From: an uncultured Candidatus Melainabacteria bacterium | GTDB taxonomy: Bacteria; Cyanobacteriota; Vampirovibrionia; Gastranaerophilales; Gastranaerophilaceae | NCBI GenBank assembly: GCA_937898445.1 | Contig: CALEJY010000292.1 | Span: forward strand, 1-17,352 | Direction: 5' to 3' | DNA length: 17,352 nt | Part shown: positions 1-11,212 of the stretch, in pieces | Numbering within the stretch: the first letter of the stretch is position 1 | Layout: each line of letters opens with the position of its first letter | Program-made: the position numbers and the translations under genes | Notes under the pieces: model-generated | Seen by the model: the letters and a program-made list of their open reading frames with translations, nothing else | What the model was told of the DNA's origin: nothing | The model's database searches: none

Positions 1-3000
1 TATCTCCTTTATTTTTATTATAATGAGTTTTAACATTTCTAATTCCAATAATAGGAGTTATTTCTCTTTCTGATAATGTTATATTATCTATTAAGAATGA
101 TTTTACATTAAACTGAGATACATCTGCTGCATCGTCAAAAGTTACTTTCCATATAACTTTACTAACAGTGTCTACACCATAAATTCCAGATCTTGTCTTA
201 ATAATAGAATCTTTCCATTGACTTCCATACATATCTGATAAAGTTTTTCCCTCTTGAGGTAATACATTATTAGCACTAATATATACAGAACCACCAGCAC
301 CTTGACCTGTTAATGTTCTTTCATTAACTGGAATTAAAGTAATTCCGTGTTCAAATACACAAATAATATAATCACCCAATGTTAATAGTTTAGTTATTTG
401 TCCATAAGTTTTAGGATAATCTCTATAATTTTTACCCTAAAATACTCTATAACCATTTTTAAACGCATCATTAACATTAATATCAGAATATATTATTCTG
501 TTTGTAAAATCATTTTTTATTGTTGGTACATCTGGAGTTTCAAAATTAAATCTTTCAGATAATGAATTTTCAAATCCTTTATTATAGCATAAAGCTTCTG
601 GTATCTTATACGGACCAGCTGCTGACATTGGACAATTTGGAAAGAAAGATCTAGGATGTCCTGTCAATGCTATCTCGTCAGGAATAGATTCATCTATTGT
701 CCTAACACTTAAATTCATATTACATCTTATAGTAAATGTTACCCATTGCCCTAATTGTATTGCATTAACATCACCTAAATTTATTTTATTAAAGTTTTCA
801 GTTTTAACAACACCGTCTTGTACATCATAATTTTCATACCAACACTTTTTATCAACTATTACATCATTTGTTGGAGCCGATGGGTCTTGAAAATTTCGAT
901 TGATTCTATGTGTTACTTGACAAATATAACTATCTCCTCTATAAAACTATTTATTTTCAATATCAGATAATTCACCAATTTCTAATCTATCACTAATTGC
1001 AAAATAAGGTGATTGACTATTATATCTTATCTAAAAATAATCTGATATATTATTTTCATTATAATCAGGAATTTTAATACTTATTATAGGATTATCCTTA
1101 TCGTTACATTTTTTTATACCAATATATGGTCCAAAAGAACCTCTAATTAAATTAGTAGCATCTTTAATTATATTTTCATATTTAATATACTTATATCTGA
1201 ATGCTTCTTCGGCTTCACCTGCTCTTGCTGAATAATAAGTATTATCAATTGCTACTAATTTGACATTATCTTCAACTCCAATTATATTAGTTTTTTCAGA
1301 AGATTTAGTTTTTTTCTTAAATGAGTTAGTATAGTAATATCTATCTTCATAATATAATCTAGATAATTTATCTGGCTATACAACATTATGCTAAATAGTA
1401 AAACTATCTCCATTAAATAATGAATTTAGATATGGTGAATTAACATCATATTCCGGACACAAAGCAGCAGAATCAATATCTGTTGAATTTGTTTCAATTA
1501 ATCTTCTTGTATAATCTTGTAACAAATATCTTCTTTCTCCATTTTCTTTAACTTTAATTCCAAATGCAGAAATAGTTTCTTTTATTGGATCTTGACATAA
1601 GAAACTTTCAGAAATGTATTTACCGTTATAAGGAATTACTGGTGTATGACTATTTTTATCTACACCTATCATAAAGGCTTCACAAAGAGTGGTTGGAATT
1701 CTTCTCTATCTAACAAAGAAAAATCCTTTAATACTTAACTTTTTTAATTGTTTAATACACTCTTCTGAATGCTATAATTTAAACTTAATTGAATATATTT
1801 GATAATTTGTAGCTTCGCTATCATCTTTAATTCTAACAACGCCTTTAACGTTTTCTAGGTGTTTAGAATTAGCATTTGTTGCTATAATTAAATTAGTATC
1901 TTCATGATAAGAAATATATTCTCTATTGTCTTCTGTTCCAAAACCTGGATTATAATATTCGTTTGTTTTATCAAAAAGATCAGCTCCTCTTACATTAAAT
2001 ACAGGACTTAATGTATGATTACTTAATATATATACTATACCAAATCTATACATTTCTCCTGGCCAATATCCAACTTTATCATAAATAAATTTAGAATTGT
2101 AATAAGAATTATTATATTCTGATTGTGGTTGATATTCTGCATTAACTTTTTTAGAAATATCATAATCCTCTGTTATTACTTCTGGAACAAATCTTAAAGA
2201 TATATCAGTAAGTTCTTTATAATTAATATCTGGTTTAGATATATTACCTAAGAATAATCTATTATTGCAAGTGGTTTGAGTTTCAGCTGAATCTACTACT
2301 TGATATATTGGATTAATTTCTTCGTTAGTTATTTCGTCTATAGTTTCATATCCTGTTACTTTAATAGAACAAGAATTAGCAGAATTAATAATATATTTCT
2401 AATTGATTTTATATGCTGAAGTTACTTTATTTTCACGTATGTCAGAAGTAGCTCTAGTAAAATATACGGAAATATATTGATAACTTATATCTAAATTTGT
2501 TAATAATAAAGAGACTCCTTTATATGAACTTTCTTGCCTAAATCCACTATATATATTTTGTGGTTCATTTCCTATAAATACTGATATTAATCCAGATTCT
2601 GCAATAAAATCTGTTTCGTTGCCATCAGCATCCATATATTTAAAATAAAAATGATAATTACCTATTGGTAAATCACCACTTAAGAATGTACCATAATATA
2701 TAAGTTTAGGAATATAATTTGTTCTTTTATATAATGATGTATCAATATCGAATTGTTCTCCCTAATCGTATATATTAGTGTCATTATCTCCTTTTCTATC
2801 TACAATCTAATATTTATTTTTACCTAATGGACTAAATCTACTATTAATTAAACGTGGTTGATTTATTCCATCGTTTAATATTAAGTTAACCGAACCGTCA
2901 TAAGACGACTAAGATAAAATTTCTACAGGGTGTTCTATTGAAAAATTAAATTCAGAAGTAACAAAATCAACTAATTCTCCTTTTCTTCTTATAATAACGT

Positions 3001-3334
3001 CGTTTAATTTATTGTCTTCATTATATTCTTCAGCTTTTTTAAAGAAGAAAAGATTATTGTTTATTAAATCAGAACTAGTTATTTCGTCTTCTTTTTCAAT
3101 TTCTATAAAATTATATTTATTCTCTCCTTGCTATACTTTACGAGTTAAAACAATATTAAAATCATTCTTTAACTCTTTTAAAGAGTATATATAATTCTAA
3201 TATTCAAAAGCATAATCAGTTAGTCTATAATTCCTAAATGGATTATATTCATATGCTAAATTTCCTTTTGTCTATAAAAGATTATATTTACTAGAGAATT
3301 TAATTTCTTTATTTAATAAAGCTTTATAATTCAT
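1..3334 (-). CDS. Giant virion tail protein, 3' end outside window
   Basis: The visible part is about 1,111 codons, from an ATG at 3334 to the left edge, open only if TAG is sense; I counted 14 in-frame TAGs (for example 437, 1391, 1772, 2399). The protein is rich in Asn, Tyr, Ile and beta-strand-like stretches, with no signal peptide or membrane segment. Near the left edge lies a conserved-looking segment with LGDYIICVFEHGITLIPVNE, a Gly-rich GQGAGGSVYIS and GSQWKDSIIKTRSGIYG. I associate this type with the very large crAss-like tail proteins sometimes labelled 'stabilization protein' or tail muzzle; that is family memory, not a search. It starts two bases after the TAATAA stops of the preceding giant gene, so the two are probably co-expressed and may be partners in the tail. 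The real C-terminus and total length are unknown. Confidence 0.75.
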
Positions 3335-3336
3335 TA

Positions 3337-6300
3337 TTAAATTGATTTATTAAAAAGTGATATTTTACGTGTTTTTACTGCACTACACCCATCACTTATA
3401 TTATGATTACCAAAGAAAATATATAATGAATTAGCTTTATTATATTTATTTTCTATAATAGTTAACTAATTATTAGAATACTATAAATTTAATAAAGTCT
3501 ATTCAGAAATATTAAGTGGTATATTAGTAAATGATACCTTTTCTAATCGTTCTTCATCGTTATATTTAAAAGATGATATCTAATAAAATTTAGCTCTAGC
3601 GTCTAATTTTGTTAATTTATTTTCTTCTGAATTAATATAACAAATATTTGAAAGATTTGAACCATCAATTTCTATATCATTGTTCCAATCACCATATAAA
3701 TAATTATCTAAAGTTACTATTCCAGATTTATATTGTAAATAAACTTCAAGATATTTATTTTTTAAAGTTATTGTTTTATCAAAACTATATGGTAACGATT
3801 CTTTAATATTATTAGTAGTTAAACAATTATCCTAAAATATTTTATGTAAATCATTTAAGTTAATATTATTTATAGATAATTGTATATCTGATATTTTACA
3901 ATTTCCAGAAATAGTTAATTTATAAATAAGTGTGTCCAAGTAATCAATATCTTCAACTGTATATTTTGAAATAGTTTTATCAGATACTCTTATATATAAC
4001 TAAGCTAATAAACTTGTTAATAAGTTAGATAATGTTTGATTCTTACTTATATCTCCAGTGATTTCTCCATTGCTATTTATATTAGATGTATTTAATATGA
4101 TAATTTCATCATTATCATTATATGTAAAATTAATAAAATCATTTAACGGAGAATATGTAATTAAAGAATTATTACTGCTTTTAATAAACATCCACATAGT
4201 ACGATATGTAGATGGCTAAGTCTCCTAAAACCATTTTAATCTTCCATCTTTACTTTTATCACGATCCCCAGTAGTAGAAAAATAATGTTTTTTATTACCA
4301 TTTGAAAAATACATATTTGTTCCAGCGTTTACCATTAATATTGGAACGATAGAAAGATTAGAATTAAATGTACTTATATACTTACTAAATCCTTCATTAG
4401 GTAAAACATCATAGCCAGAATTTCCATAATTTAATGTTCCTGATTCTGGATATGTAGCGGTTTGTTCTAATTTGTTTCCATTTTTATTTAATACAACAGA
4501 ACCAAGTACATGATACATTCCACCGCCACCTTGATTATCAGAACCACCAGAAGACATACCTAAACCAATATATTCTGTATTTATTTTAGTAATACCATCT
4601 TCATAATACATTGCATATTTTTCTAATGAAGACTAATCAGAAATAATTGGTTCATATTGATTCTAAATTCTTATATCTTTTTGTGTTGTGTTTGCTGATA
4701 TAGGACTATGTAATTCAAAATTTTCTATACTAATGTATATTGGATTATTTTTTTCGTCTTTTACATAACACTAAGTTATATTTACATTTGGTAAATCGTG
4801 TAAGTATACATATTTTTCATCAATTCTAGAATTTCCTGTATATTTTACAGTTCCGTCACTAATTAATTCTAATTTAGAATCTGTTAATTTAGTATGTGTA
4901 CTTTCGTCTACTTCTGGTATTATATTCCCAGATATTGAAAAACTATTATAATCATTATTTAACTTTAAATTAAAATTTGGATAAATTATTCCTCCAACTT
5001 TAATTTTATAATCATTCTAAATTAAAGTACTAGATGCGTCTAATAAGAAGATATTTTTCTTTTCTTCTTTTGTTAATTCTTTAGGTTCTGTAATAATTGA
5101 TTCTTTTTCTTTTGGATCAGTAGTAATTAAATAAGATAAAGGAAGATATTCTTTATCAAAATTCTATTTATCTATATTATTATAATAATCATTATAAACG
5201 CCATTAGTATATAACCAATGATAAATATATTTAACTGGTGTTTCTTGATCTTCTTGATATACTTTAATTATAACTCTATATAAAGCATCTTTTTTTAATC
5301 CGGATTCTGTAAAATCAATAATAACATTATTATATCCAGAATATGATTTTTTATTAGTTATATATTCTGTATATATTGGAGTTTTTTCTATTTGTGTTAA
5401 ATTATCAGAACAAATTTCATCATAAAACAATAAATCAACTTTGCTTATATATTTATCACTATAATTAGATAAATCAAAAGTAATAGCTATTGAATTATCT
5501 TGTTTAAAATATTGCCATATTTCTGATTGAATTTCTTCTCTTCCTACGTTTTCAAAATTAAAACTTAATGTTTGTTTTAATTGAGTATAATCCGCATATG
5601 GCATTACTGGAACTAATGTATATGTATGTATTTCTTTATCTTCAACTTTTATATCAAATATAACAGAATTTGATATTGAATAATCTGGATCATTTGGAAG
5701 TAATTGTTTTATTAATGGATTATATTCTATTTCTTTAACTTCATTAGTAATATAATCATATAACTTTACACTAGCTAAATTAATTTCAGGTTGTGCTTCA
5801 AAAGTAGTTATTAATCTTAAATACCAAACCTCTTCATTGTTTTCGATTTTTTTATAAAATCTATATGTTACATTAAATGAATTAATTACTTCTAATTCTG
5901 ATATTAAATAAAGGTTTCCTGCTATTTTAGAATTAAAAATATTATATATAGGATTTTCTGATTTTTCTGATTTTTCTGCCATTTTTAAATATTTAGATTT
6001 TATTATCTCTCTATTTAATAAATCAGACAAATAAATAATTCTACCATTTGAATCAATAGTAGCTAAACTAAATTTAATATATCTATGTTGCAATTCATCT
6101 TTATCGTTATAATAACTTATTTTACTTGTATCTTCTTTTATAGTAGTTTCAGATATATTTAAATTTAATCCATCACCATATACAATAAATTTATCTCCAG
6201 GATTTAAAATAATATCTTTGCTTATTTTGCTTTTATCTATTAATGATATAATTTCTTTAATTTTATTTCCGAATTCGTCTTTTGTTTCTTTTATAAACAA

Positions 6301-6645
6301 TTGATCATCAATTATAAGATTATCTTCTATTTCTGATTCTAAAGAGAAATTTCTTTGAGGTGAAGGAAAAGATCCAATCTAGCATTTGTCCGTTAAAGGA
6401 TTATAAGAAACTATATAGATAATTCCAGCATATTCTGTAGTACCCAATGGTATATATCCAGATGGTAATTTAGCTGAACCAACTTTACAATTGCCCATAT
6501 CGTTCTACAGTATTCCTTCATTTCCTTCTGACGTTAATAATGTAGCGTTTAATGCATTACAATAAGTCTTTTCTGGAAACGTTATTGGATTAAAATCTAA
6601 ATTTAAACCATTTCCAAATTCAACCGTACTTGAATTTTTTTTCAT
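3337..6645 (-). CDS. Giant tail protein, muzzle-like (1,102 aa)
   Basis: This frame is open for 1,102 codons if TAG is sense; 15 in-frame TAGs occur (3466, 3481, 3499, 3580, 3832, 4000, 4216, 4225, five from 4633 to 5164, 6379, 6505). It ends in tandem TAA TAA. The start ATG overlaps the TGA of the preceding gene (ATGA). Residues about 50-98 hold a Gly/Pro/Tyr-rich block, MGNCKVGSAKLPSGYIPLGT followed by YAGIIYIVSYNP and IGSFPSP, which I associate with the crAss-like tail muzzle/large tail protein family. The rest is repetitive beta-rich sequence with Asn, Lys and Ile bias and a short SEK-SEK tandem (plus-strand repeat near 5956-5982). No catalytic motif, signal peptide or membrane span is visible. 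It probably forms part of the distal tail with the giant gene that follows. The CDS is secure; the muzzle name is tentative. Confidence 0.8.
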
Positions 6646-7667
6646 ATAAATGAATATTTATTTTCGTATGTTGATATATCTTTAAATTTTAAAATATTTT
6701 CTCTTGATTCTATTAGTTCTACACCTTTTCTTTTAAAATCTTTAACTAAAAGTCTAGATCCAATTTCACAAATATATGGAACTCTAAATATATATTTTTT
6801 ATTGTATTCCCTAATTCTACAATCTTCATATATTTTATATAAGATTATATTTTTGAGTTTATAAATATATTTTTTAGAGTATCCGTTTTTATGTTGTTTT
6901 AAAGCTTCCTGATATTGTCGTTCAGTTAAAGCAAAGTAATAGTATCCATCCCATTTTATATGTTTGCGTTTATACATTACTTTTAATTTAACTGAAAGTT
7001 TTTTGATATAATATTTAAAATGTTTTAATGGATCTTTTTTTAAGTTTCCAATATAGCACCAAAATGAACCATCTCTAGCCTATAAATCTCCGCCGTAACT
7101 ATTAAGCAAATATAGCTATTTCCAACCGTAAGTTAAAATTCTCTTAATATCAGAAATAAGAATTTTAGGATATAGTTCCTAAACTTTTTTAAAATAATCT
7201 TTTACTGTTTTTATATTATTACTATCTCCATACGCTTTTCCTTTATTTGTATTTTCGGTAATAATATTTTTTAGAGACTTATTTATATATATTGTTTTTA
7301 TTCTTGGGGTTCTTGCTCCATATAGATATAAACCTATTTCATATCCAGTAAATAAAGATGTAAATATATCTACATCTTGCCATTTACCAGATTTTCTTAA
7401 ATTTTTGAAACTATCTCCATTAACTTTTTTCATATGAATATCACATTTTACTTTTCCATATACTGGTAATTCAAATGTAACATTATCATTAATTACATCT
7501 TTTAATACAAGCTATAAACAACTTCTAAATATTCTTTCGACAAGAATATTTTTATGTGGGTCTCTATATAAAGTCTAACACTATTTACAAGTAACTTTTA
7601 ACTTTTTAAAAGGAAATCCAATATATATATCTTTTATTGTAAATGCACACCCAAGAGCAAAATTCAT
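6642..7667 (-). CDS. Conserved basic virion-region protein, unknown function (341 aa)
   Basis: Two short pieces (7179-7433 and 6642-6977) lie in one frame and join through in-frame TAGs, giving 341 residues with six TAG codons. The ATG at 7667 overlaps the TAA of the preceding gene, and the TGA overlaps the next ATG. The N-terminus (MNFALGCAFTIKDIYIGFPF) leads to a Cys pair (CKQCQ near residues 27-31; the Gln are TAG) and a strand-rich middle. The C-terminal third is strongly Lys/Arg/Tyr-rich (for example YKRKHIKWDGYYYF and later KDFKRKG). Position between the ring-type proteins and the giant tail genes suggests a tail or tail-assembly role, which is inference only. I considered a homing endonuclease because of the basic C-terminus, but saw no GIY-YIG, HNH or LAGLIDADG motif. 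I do not recognise the family with confidence. Confidence 0.7.
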
Positions 7668-8020
7668 TATTGATTTAATATTTTTTTAGGAACCCACATT
7701 CCATCTCCATTGAGATATCCTTCTTTACCATTAATTTTAATAACTTCGGAACCTCTTTTCTAATTATCTGTTAAATTAGATATTTGCTATTTATTAAGTT
7801 TTATAAGTTTATTATTAGCTGTAGTTTTTGGCTTCCAAAAACCATCTCCATCTAGATATCCCTACTTATTATCTATTATAATTACCTATCTTCCAGCTAA
7901 CTAATCTTTAGTTAAATTAGATAATTGAGTTCTATTTAATTTAATCGGCTTATTAAAGTTTATATTTCCTCCATTAGCCAAATACGCTAAAAAGTCTTTT
8001 CTTGTTAATACTCCTTTCAT
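7667..8020 (-). CDS. Small protein with internal tandem duplication (117 aa)
   Basis: This 117-residue ORF has five in-frame TAG codons and is invisible under the standard code. It begins two bases after the preceding stop and overlaps the next start by one base (TAATG). After an N-terminal MKGVLTRKDFLAYLANGG, residues about 26-65 and 73-112 are two copies of one 40-residue unit. Each copy reads roughly IKLN-x-x-Q-(L/I)-SNLT, then a short linker, then GYL-(D/N)-GDG-x-W-x-PK. Two TAG codons fall at the equivalent repeat position (after SNLTKD and SNLTDN). The GDG-x-W end resembles short surface or peptidoglycan-binding style repeats, but I cannot name a family. Its place among tail genes suggests a small tail accessory or assembly factor. 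Function unknown. Confidence 0.65.
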
Positions 8021-8022
8021 AG

Positions 8023-8721
8023 TTATTTATATAGTTTTAAACTTTTACCAAATTGCTTTCTATTCCAACACGTCTTTGCATCTAAAACTTCATTCCATTG
8101 ATTCTATGTCATATAATGATCTGCTCTAGCCTAATCACATTGCGTAATCCATTTTCCTCTAAGTACCTCTGATAACTATATAATTGACGAATTGTTAGTA
8201 GAAATACCTTCTTTAAATTTAGTAATATAGGCGCAATATGTTGCTAAAGCTGTAGCTTCTTTATCTGTTATTTCTGGAAGCCCTTCATCGTCAACCATTA
8301 AGTCTTTATAAAGAATATTTATTTTTCCCCAAGGTTTATCAAAATATAAAGTATTTCCTACTTGTTCATATTTAATAAATTTACCTGGAGCGTATAATGG
8401 GTTTCTAAATGCTTTTCTTGCTTCTATATAAGATTCAACAAATGCAGAATTTGTATTTCCGTTTGGGGTATCGTTTGTTGAATAATCCCATTCTTCAAAA
8501 TCTGTTGTTACTGCTTCTATATCTTCAACATTACAAGGTAATTCAATTTTCTAATTACAACTATCTACACATACTGAATATCTATATAGTCTTGTTCTTT
8601 TATTACCTATTAAATTCCAACCTAATAATGCTATTTCTTCAAACTCATCATCTGGAAGATTTATTCCATATAACATTTCCATAAGAGTTTGAGCATAATG
8701 AAAATCATTTAGTTTACTCAT
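8023..8721 (-). CDS. Head-tail ring/connector protein candidate (232 aa)
   Basis: Open reading frame of 232 residues with four in-frame TAGs. Its ATG lies within the last bases of the preceding gene (8-base overlap), so translation is probably coupled. The N-terminal half is acidic (NDFHYAQTLMEMLYGINLPDD). A later segment reads FDKPWGKINILYKDLMVDDEGLPEITDKEATALATYCAYI, split here by description only: a beta strand ending in LYKD, a D-x-x-GLP turn and a long helix. That arrangement recalls the gp4/tail-tube-A type adaptor fold of podovirus head-tail junctions, and crAss-like phages have several such ring proteins between portal and tail. The C-terminus is Trp/Lys-rich (WITQCDQARADHYMTQ). Ring or tail-stabilisation role is inferred from this pattern and the gene order; it was not tested by alignment. 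Confidence 0.7.
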
Positions 8722-9388
8722 ATTGCTATGTATTAGGTATTACAGGAGAATGAAATTGACGATAATATCTAATCTTTTTTTCAGTTACTCTCTTTTTAAC
8801 TTCGTTATCTATAAATGATAAATTATCTTGAAATTCTGCACAACAATTATAATCTTCAAGCTATCTTAAATCTTTAAATACTGCGGTAACAGAAATGGTA
8901 GTAAGTAATGGTGCATTAAATATAAAACAGTCATACATTCCATTTTCATTTGGAGTAGTGTCTACCCAAACATAAGGTTTTCTTTTACCACGTTTTCTAT
9001 ATTTACGATAGCGAAATGCCTATGGTGAAGTATAGAACACAAAAGGATTCTATTTATCTGTAGAACCAATATAATCTATAGATAATGAACCATAATCATT
9101 CATAATCTATGGTATTTCAAAATGTGCAGTAGGTGTTCCTTCATTATTATTACAAGGACATCTATCAATATTTTTGCAATCAACTGGAATACAATTGATT
9201 GATATATATAAATCTTTAACTGGTAATATACCTTTTAAAGAGTATTCTTTTAAAACTTGAAGTCGTTCATCTATTATATCCTATTCTAACTATTCTATAG
9301 ATATAGATAGATTTGCATGATAGCCACTTAATCCTGCTATAATATCATTCTTAACAGCTGAAGCTATCTTAGATATTTGATTAAACAT
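8714..9388 (-). CDS. Virion ring/connector-type protein with Cys cluster (224 aa)
   Basis: A 224-residue frame with seven in-frame TAG codons, starting at the ATG at 9388, just past the terminator that ends the upstream unit. The N-terminus (MFNQISKIASAVKNDI) is helical, followed by an acidic helix containing SIEQLEQDIIDERLQVLKEY. Residues about 66-79 contain four cysteines (Cys66, 71, 77, 79) in INCIPVDCKNIDRCPC, a possible metal site. A strongly basic patch, RYRKYRKRGKRK, covers about 126-137 and could face DNA in a channel; that is speculation. The C-terminus is KKRVTEKKIRYYRQFHSP. I place it with the conserved crAss-like proteins of the head-tail barrel because it overlaps the ring-like downstream gene. 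Exact role not established. Confidence 0.7.
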
Positions 9389-9394
9389 TATATT

Positions 9395-9430
9395 AAAATA
9401 AAAAAGGCGAAGGCGATTAACGCCCTCGCC
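9395..9430 (-). terminator. Intrinsic terminator after the 9477-10442 gene
   Basis: On the minus strand, GGCGAGGGCG (9430-9421), a five-base loop and CGCCTTCGCC (9415-9406) form a 10-base-pair stem with one mismatch. A run of six T, an A and four more T follow. This is the most GC-rich short stretch in an AT-rich region. It sits 46 bases after the stop of the upstream gene and just before the next start, so it should end or weaken transcription between the capsid-proximal genes and the ring/tail genes. Confidence 0.85.
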
Positions 9431-9476
9431 TATGTTTTAATGAAATTAATTATCAATCACCTTCAACACTGTGGTT

Positions 9477-10442
9477 TTAATCATCAGTGTCAATGCTGCT
9501 AGCTTCCTTTCCACTAGGGTTCTTTACTTTAACCTCAGTAACAGTACCAAGATTTTCAATATAAGTTTCAAAAGCTGCAGCAAGCTCGCTCTTTACATAG
9601 AATACATGTTCGGTTACAGATTTGACTATATCGCCAACAGCATTCATGCCAAGAGGACCACGTTGTACACAATAGTGAATAGTATATTGATTATACTTAG
9701 CACCAACGATAGGCATTTCAGCATAATTAGTTCCGAAAACGTCAAGATTAGTGCAAGTAGGAATACGTAAATTATGAAGGAGATAAGAATATGTACCAAA
9801 GCCTTCTTTACCAACAAAGAATGCATCAACAGTACCATCTACTTCTGCATTATGGTCCTTAATAGCATCTTGTTTAGCTTTAATGTCATCAAGGGTTTTA
9901 ACCGCTATATATTCGCCATAATAAGGTTCACCAAATGTAGCCTTTGAGAAAGTTTCAACATCTACACGATTGAAACGTTGATATTCGTTCATTGCTTCAA
10001 TGATAAGAACAGAGTCCTTAGAAGTAATGTTTAAGAACTTATCTTCATAAACAAGAAGCTAAAGCTTCTGCATATCCTTAACAAGCTTAGCAAGTGTTTT
10101 AGTTGCAGACGTATTATCATCATCTTTCCATGTAAATTCTACAGAGAAAGGACGGCCCTTAAATGAAAGATCATTAGCGTAACGAGGGTCAGCAGAACCT
10201 TGAGTAACGCCAATGTAAAGATTTAAGCGAAGCATATCACCTTTCTTAACATCTGGTATATCATTTGCAAAATTAATTGCTACCTTAGCAAGTTCTGCAT
10301 CTTCAGCAGTAGCCTTATAAATAGCTTGTACATTATCTTTAACAAACTTACCGATATTTTTAAGAATAATACCATTCTTTACTTTTACTGCTGACTTATA
10401 GTCTTCAGTGTTAATTACGTTAGTTGTTGTAAATTGAAACAT
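9477..10442 (-). CDS. Virion structural protein, possible auxiliary capsid protein (321 aa)
   Basis: One TAG (10059) is all that separates two ORFs (10059-10442 and 9477-9992) in the same frame; read as sense they give one 321-residue protein, ending in TAA. It starts MFQFTTTNVINTEDYKSAVK and has a beta-rich first domain (residues about 1-125), a short linker with KDMQKLQLLVYEDKFLNI across the TAG, and a second domain rich in aromatic residues and Gly (GTYSYLLHNLRIPTCTNLDV). The C-terminal tail is acidic (SSIDTDD). Base composition is more balanced and TAG much rarer than in the tail genes, as in the MCP, which fits a highly made virion protein. In crAss-like phages an auxiliary capsid protein is encoded downstream of the MCP, so that is a reasonable guess. 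A terminator follows directly. Splitting it into two genes would be an artefact of using the wrong code. Confidence 0.8.
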
Positions 10443-10453
10443 AATTTTTAAAT

Positions 10454-11212
10454 TTAAGATTCAGTTTGAGTCTATTGCTGAGCTAAGGAAATAGATCTCG
10501 AAACTGCAATATTTGTCTATAATCGTGGATCAGCAATGTTTTCCATTACTAACATTGTTAGCTCATTTATAATCTCTTGACATACATAGTCTGGCCACTC
10601 CAGGGTCTATGATGTATCTTGTATTAAGTTAATCTAACTCTATGTTAATCTAACAGTCTAAGGTATTTTTATATAGTCGATTATGACATTTTGAAGTTCA
10701 TAATCTGGATTGTTTCCATATCTTATTTCCATCGTTGCAGTGTTGCTAGCCTAAGTAGTATTTTTTGCCTAACCTGTTGTATGAATATAGAAATATGGAT
10801 TTTCTGGTCTTGGCCTATTATAATAATCTTTTATGATTTCTGGCCAAGAATCTGAAGTTAACCGTTTAGCTGGAAATTGTACTATATCATTTATTTTTTT
10901 GCATTTAGTATCTTTGTTTAATTTAAAAATACAAATACAATTTAGTAAATGCATATAATCACTTGGTAGTTCTACTTCTTTAGTAGAATCTTCCCAAAAA
11001 GTTGAATCTTTTGGTTCTAATTTTACAGTTGTACTTAAAACTCTAAGATTATCGGTAGTTTGCTAACTTGTATCATAAACGGAATACTATTTATTAACAT
11101 ATTGCTTAATTGCCTTATTTATAAAGTAATTAAAATCATCAAGTAATAAACTAGGGGCATCAACCTTACTAAGTTCAATTAACAAGTATTCCCAAATGTT
11201 TCTTAGTGTCAT
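10454..11212 (-). CDS. Connector-like virion protein (252 aa)
   Basis: A frame of 252 residues running from an ATG that overlaps the upstream TGA (ATGA) to TAA. It has about ten in-frame TAGs, the highest density in the window; four lie within about 20 codons near 10610-10660 (IPQTVRLTQSQ and TSQTLEWP). The N-terminus, MTLRNIWEYLLIELSKVDAP then LLLDDFNYFINKAIKQYVNK, is two helices. The middle contains LPSDYMHLLNCICIF and later PAKRLTSDSWPEIIKDYYNRP, a layout like tail-tube-A/adaptor proteins that bind between portal and tail. It ends in a Gln/Thr-rich tail. I believe it belongs to the conserved crAss-like head-tail connector set, but have not aligned it. Confidence 0.7.

Noticed and set aside
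3012..3194. Plus-strand ORFs (also 8409-8684, 9471-9770, 11599-11805, 14381-14791)
   Set aside because: All lie opposite long minus-strand genes and have no recognisable protein character; they are antisense shadows.
5956..5982. Short tandem repeat tctgattttt
   Set aside because: It simply encodes SEKSE repeats in the giant tail protein and is too short to act as a repeat element.
1..6645. Decayed pseudogenes with many nonsense mutations
   Set aside because: The interruptions are almost all TAG, never TAA or TGA within the chosen frame, and there are no frameshifts; recoding explains this.
6642..7667. Second homing endonuclease, suggested by the basic Tyr/Lys-rich C-terminus
   Set aside because: No GIY-YIG, HNH or LAGLIDADG motif was found, no intron core flanks it, and it carries six TAGs and overlaps both neighbours like an ordinary phage gene.
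9644..9838. Hydrophobic minus-strand ORF resembling a membrane peptide
   Set aside because: It is an out-of-frame shadow inside the 321-residue virion protein gene.
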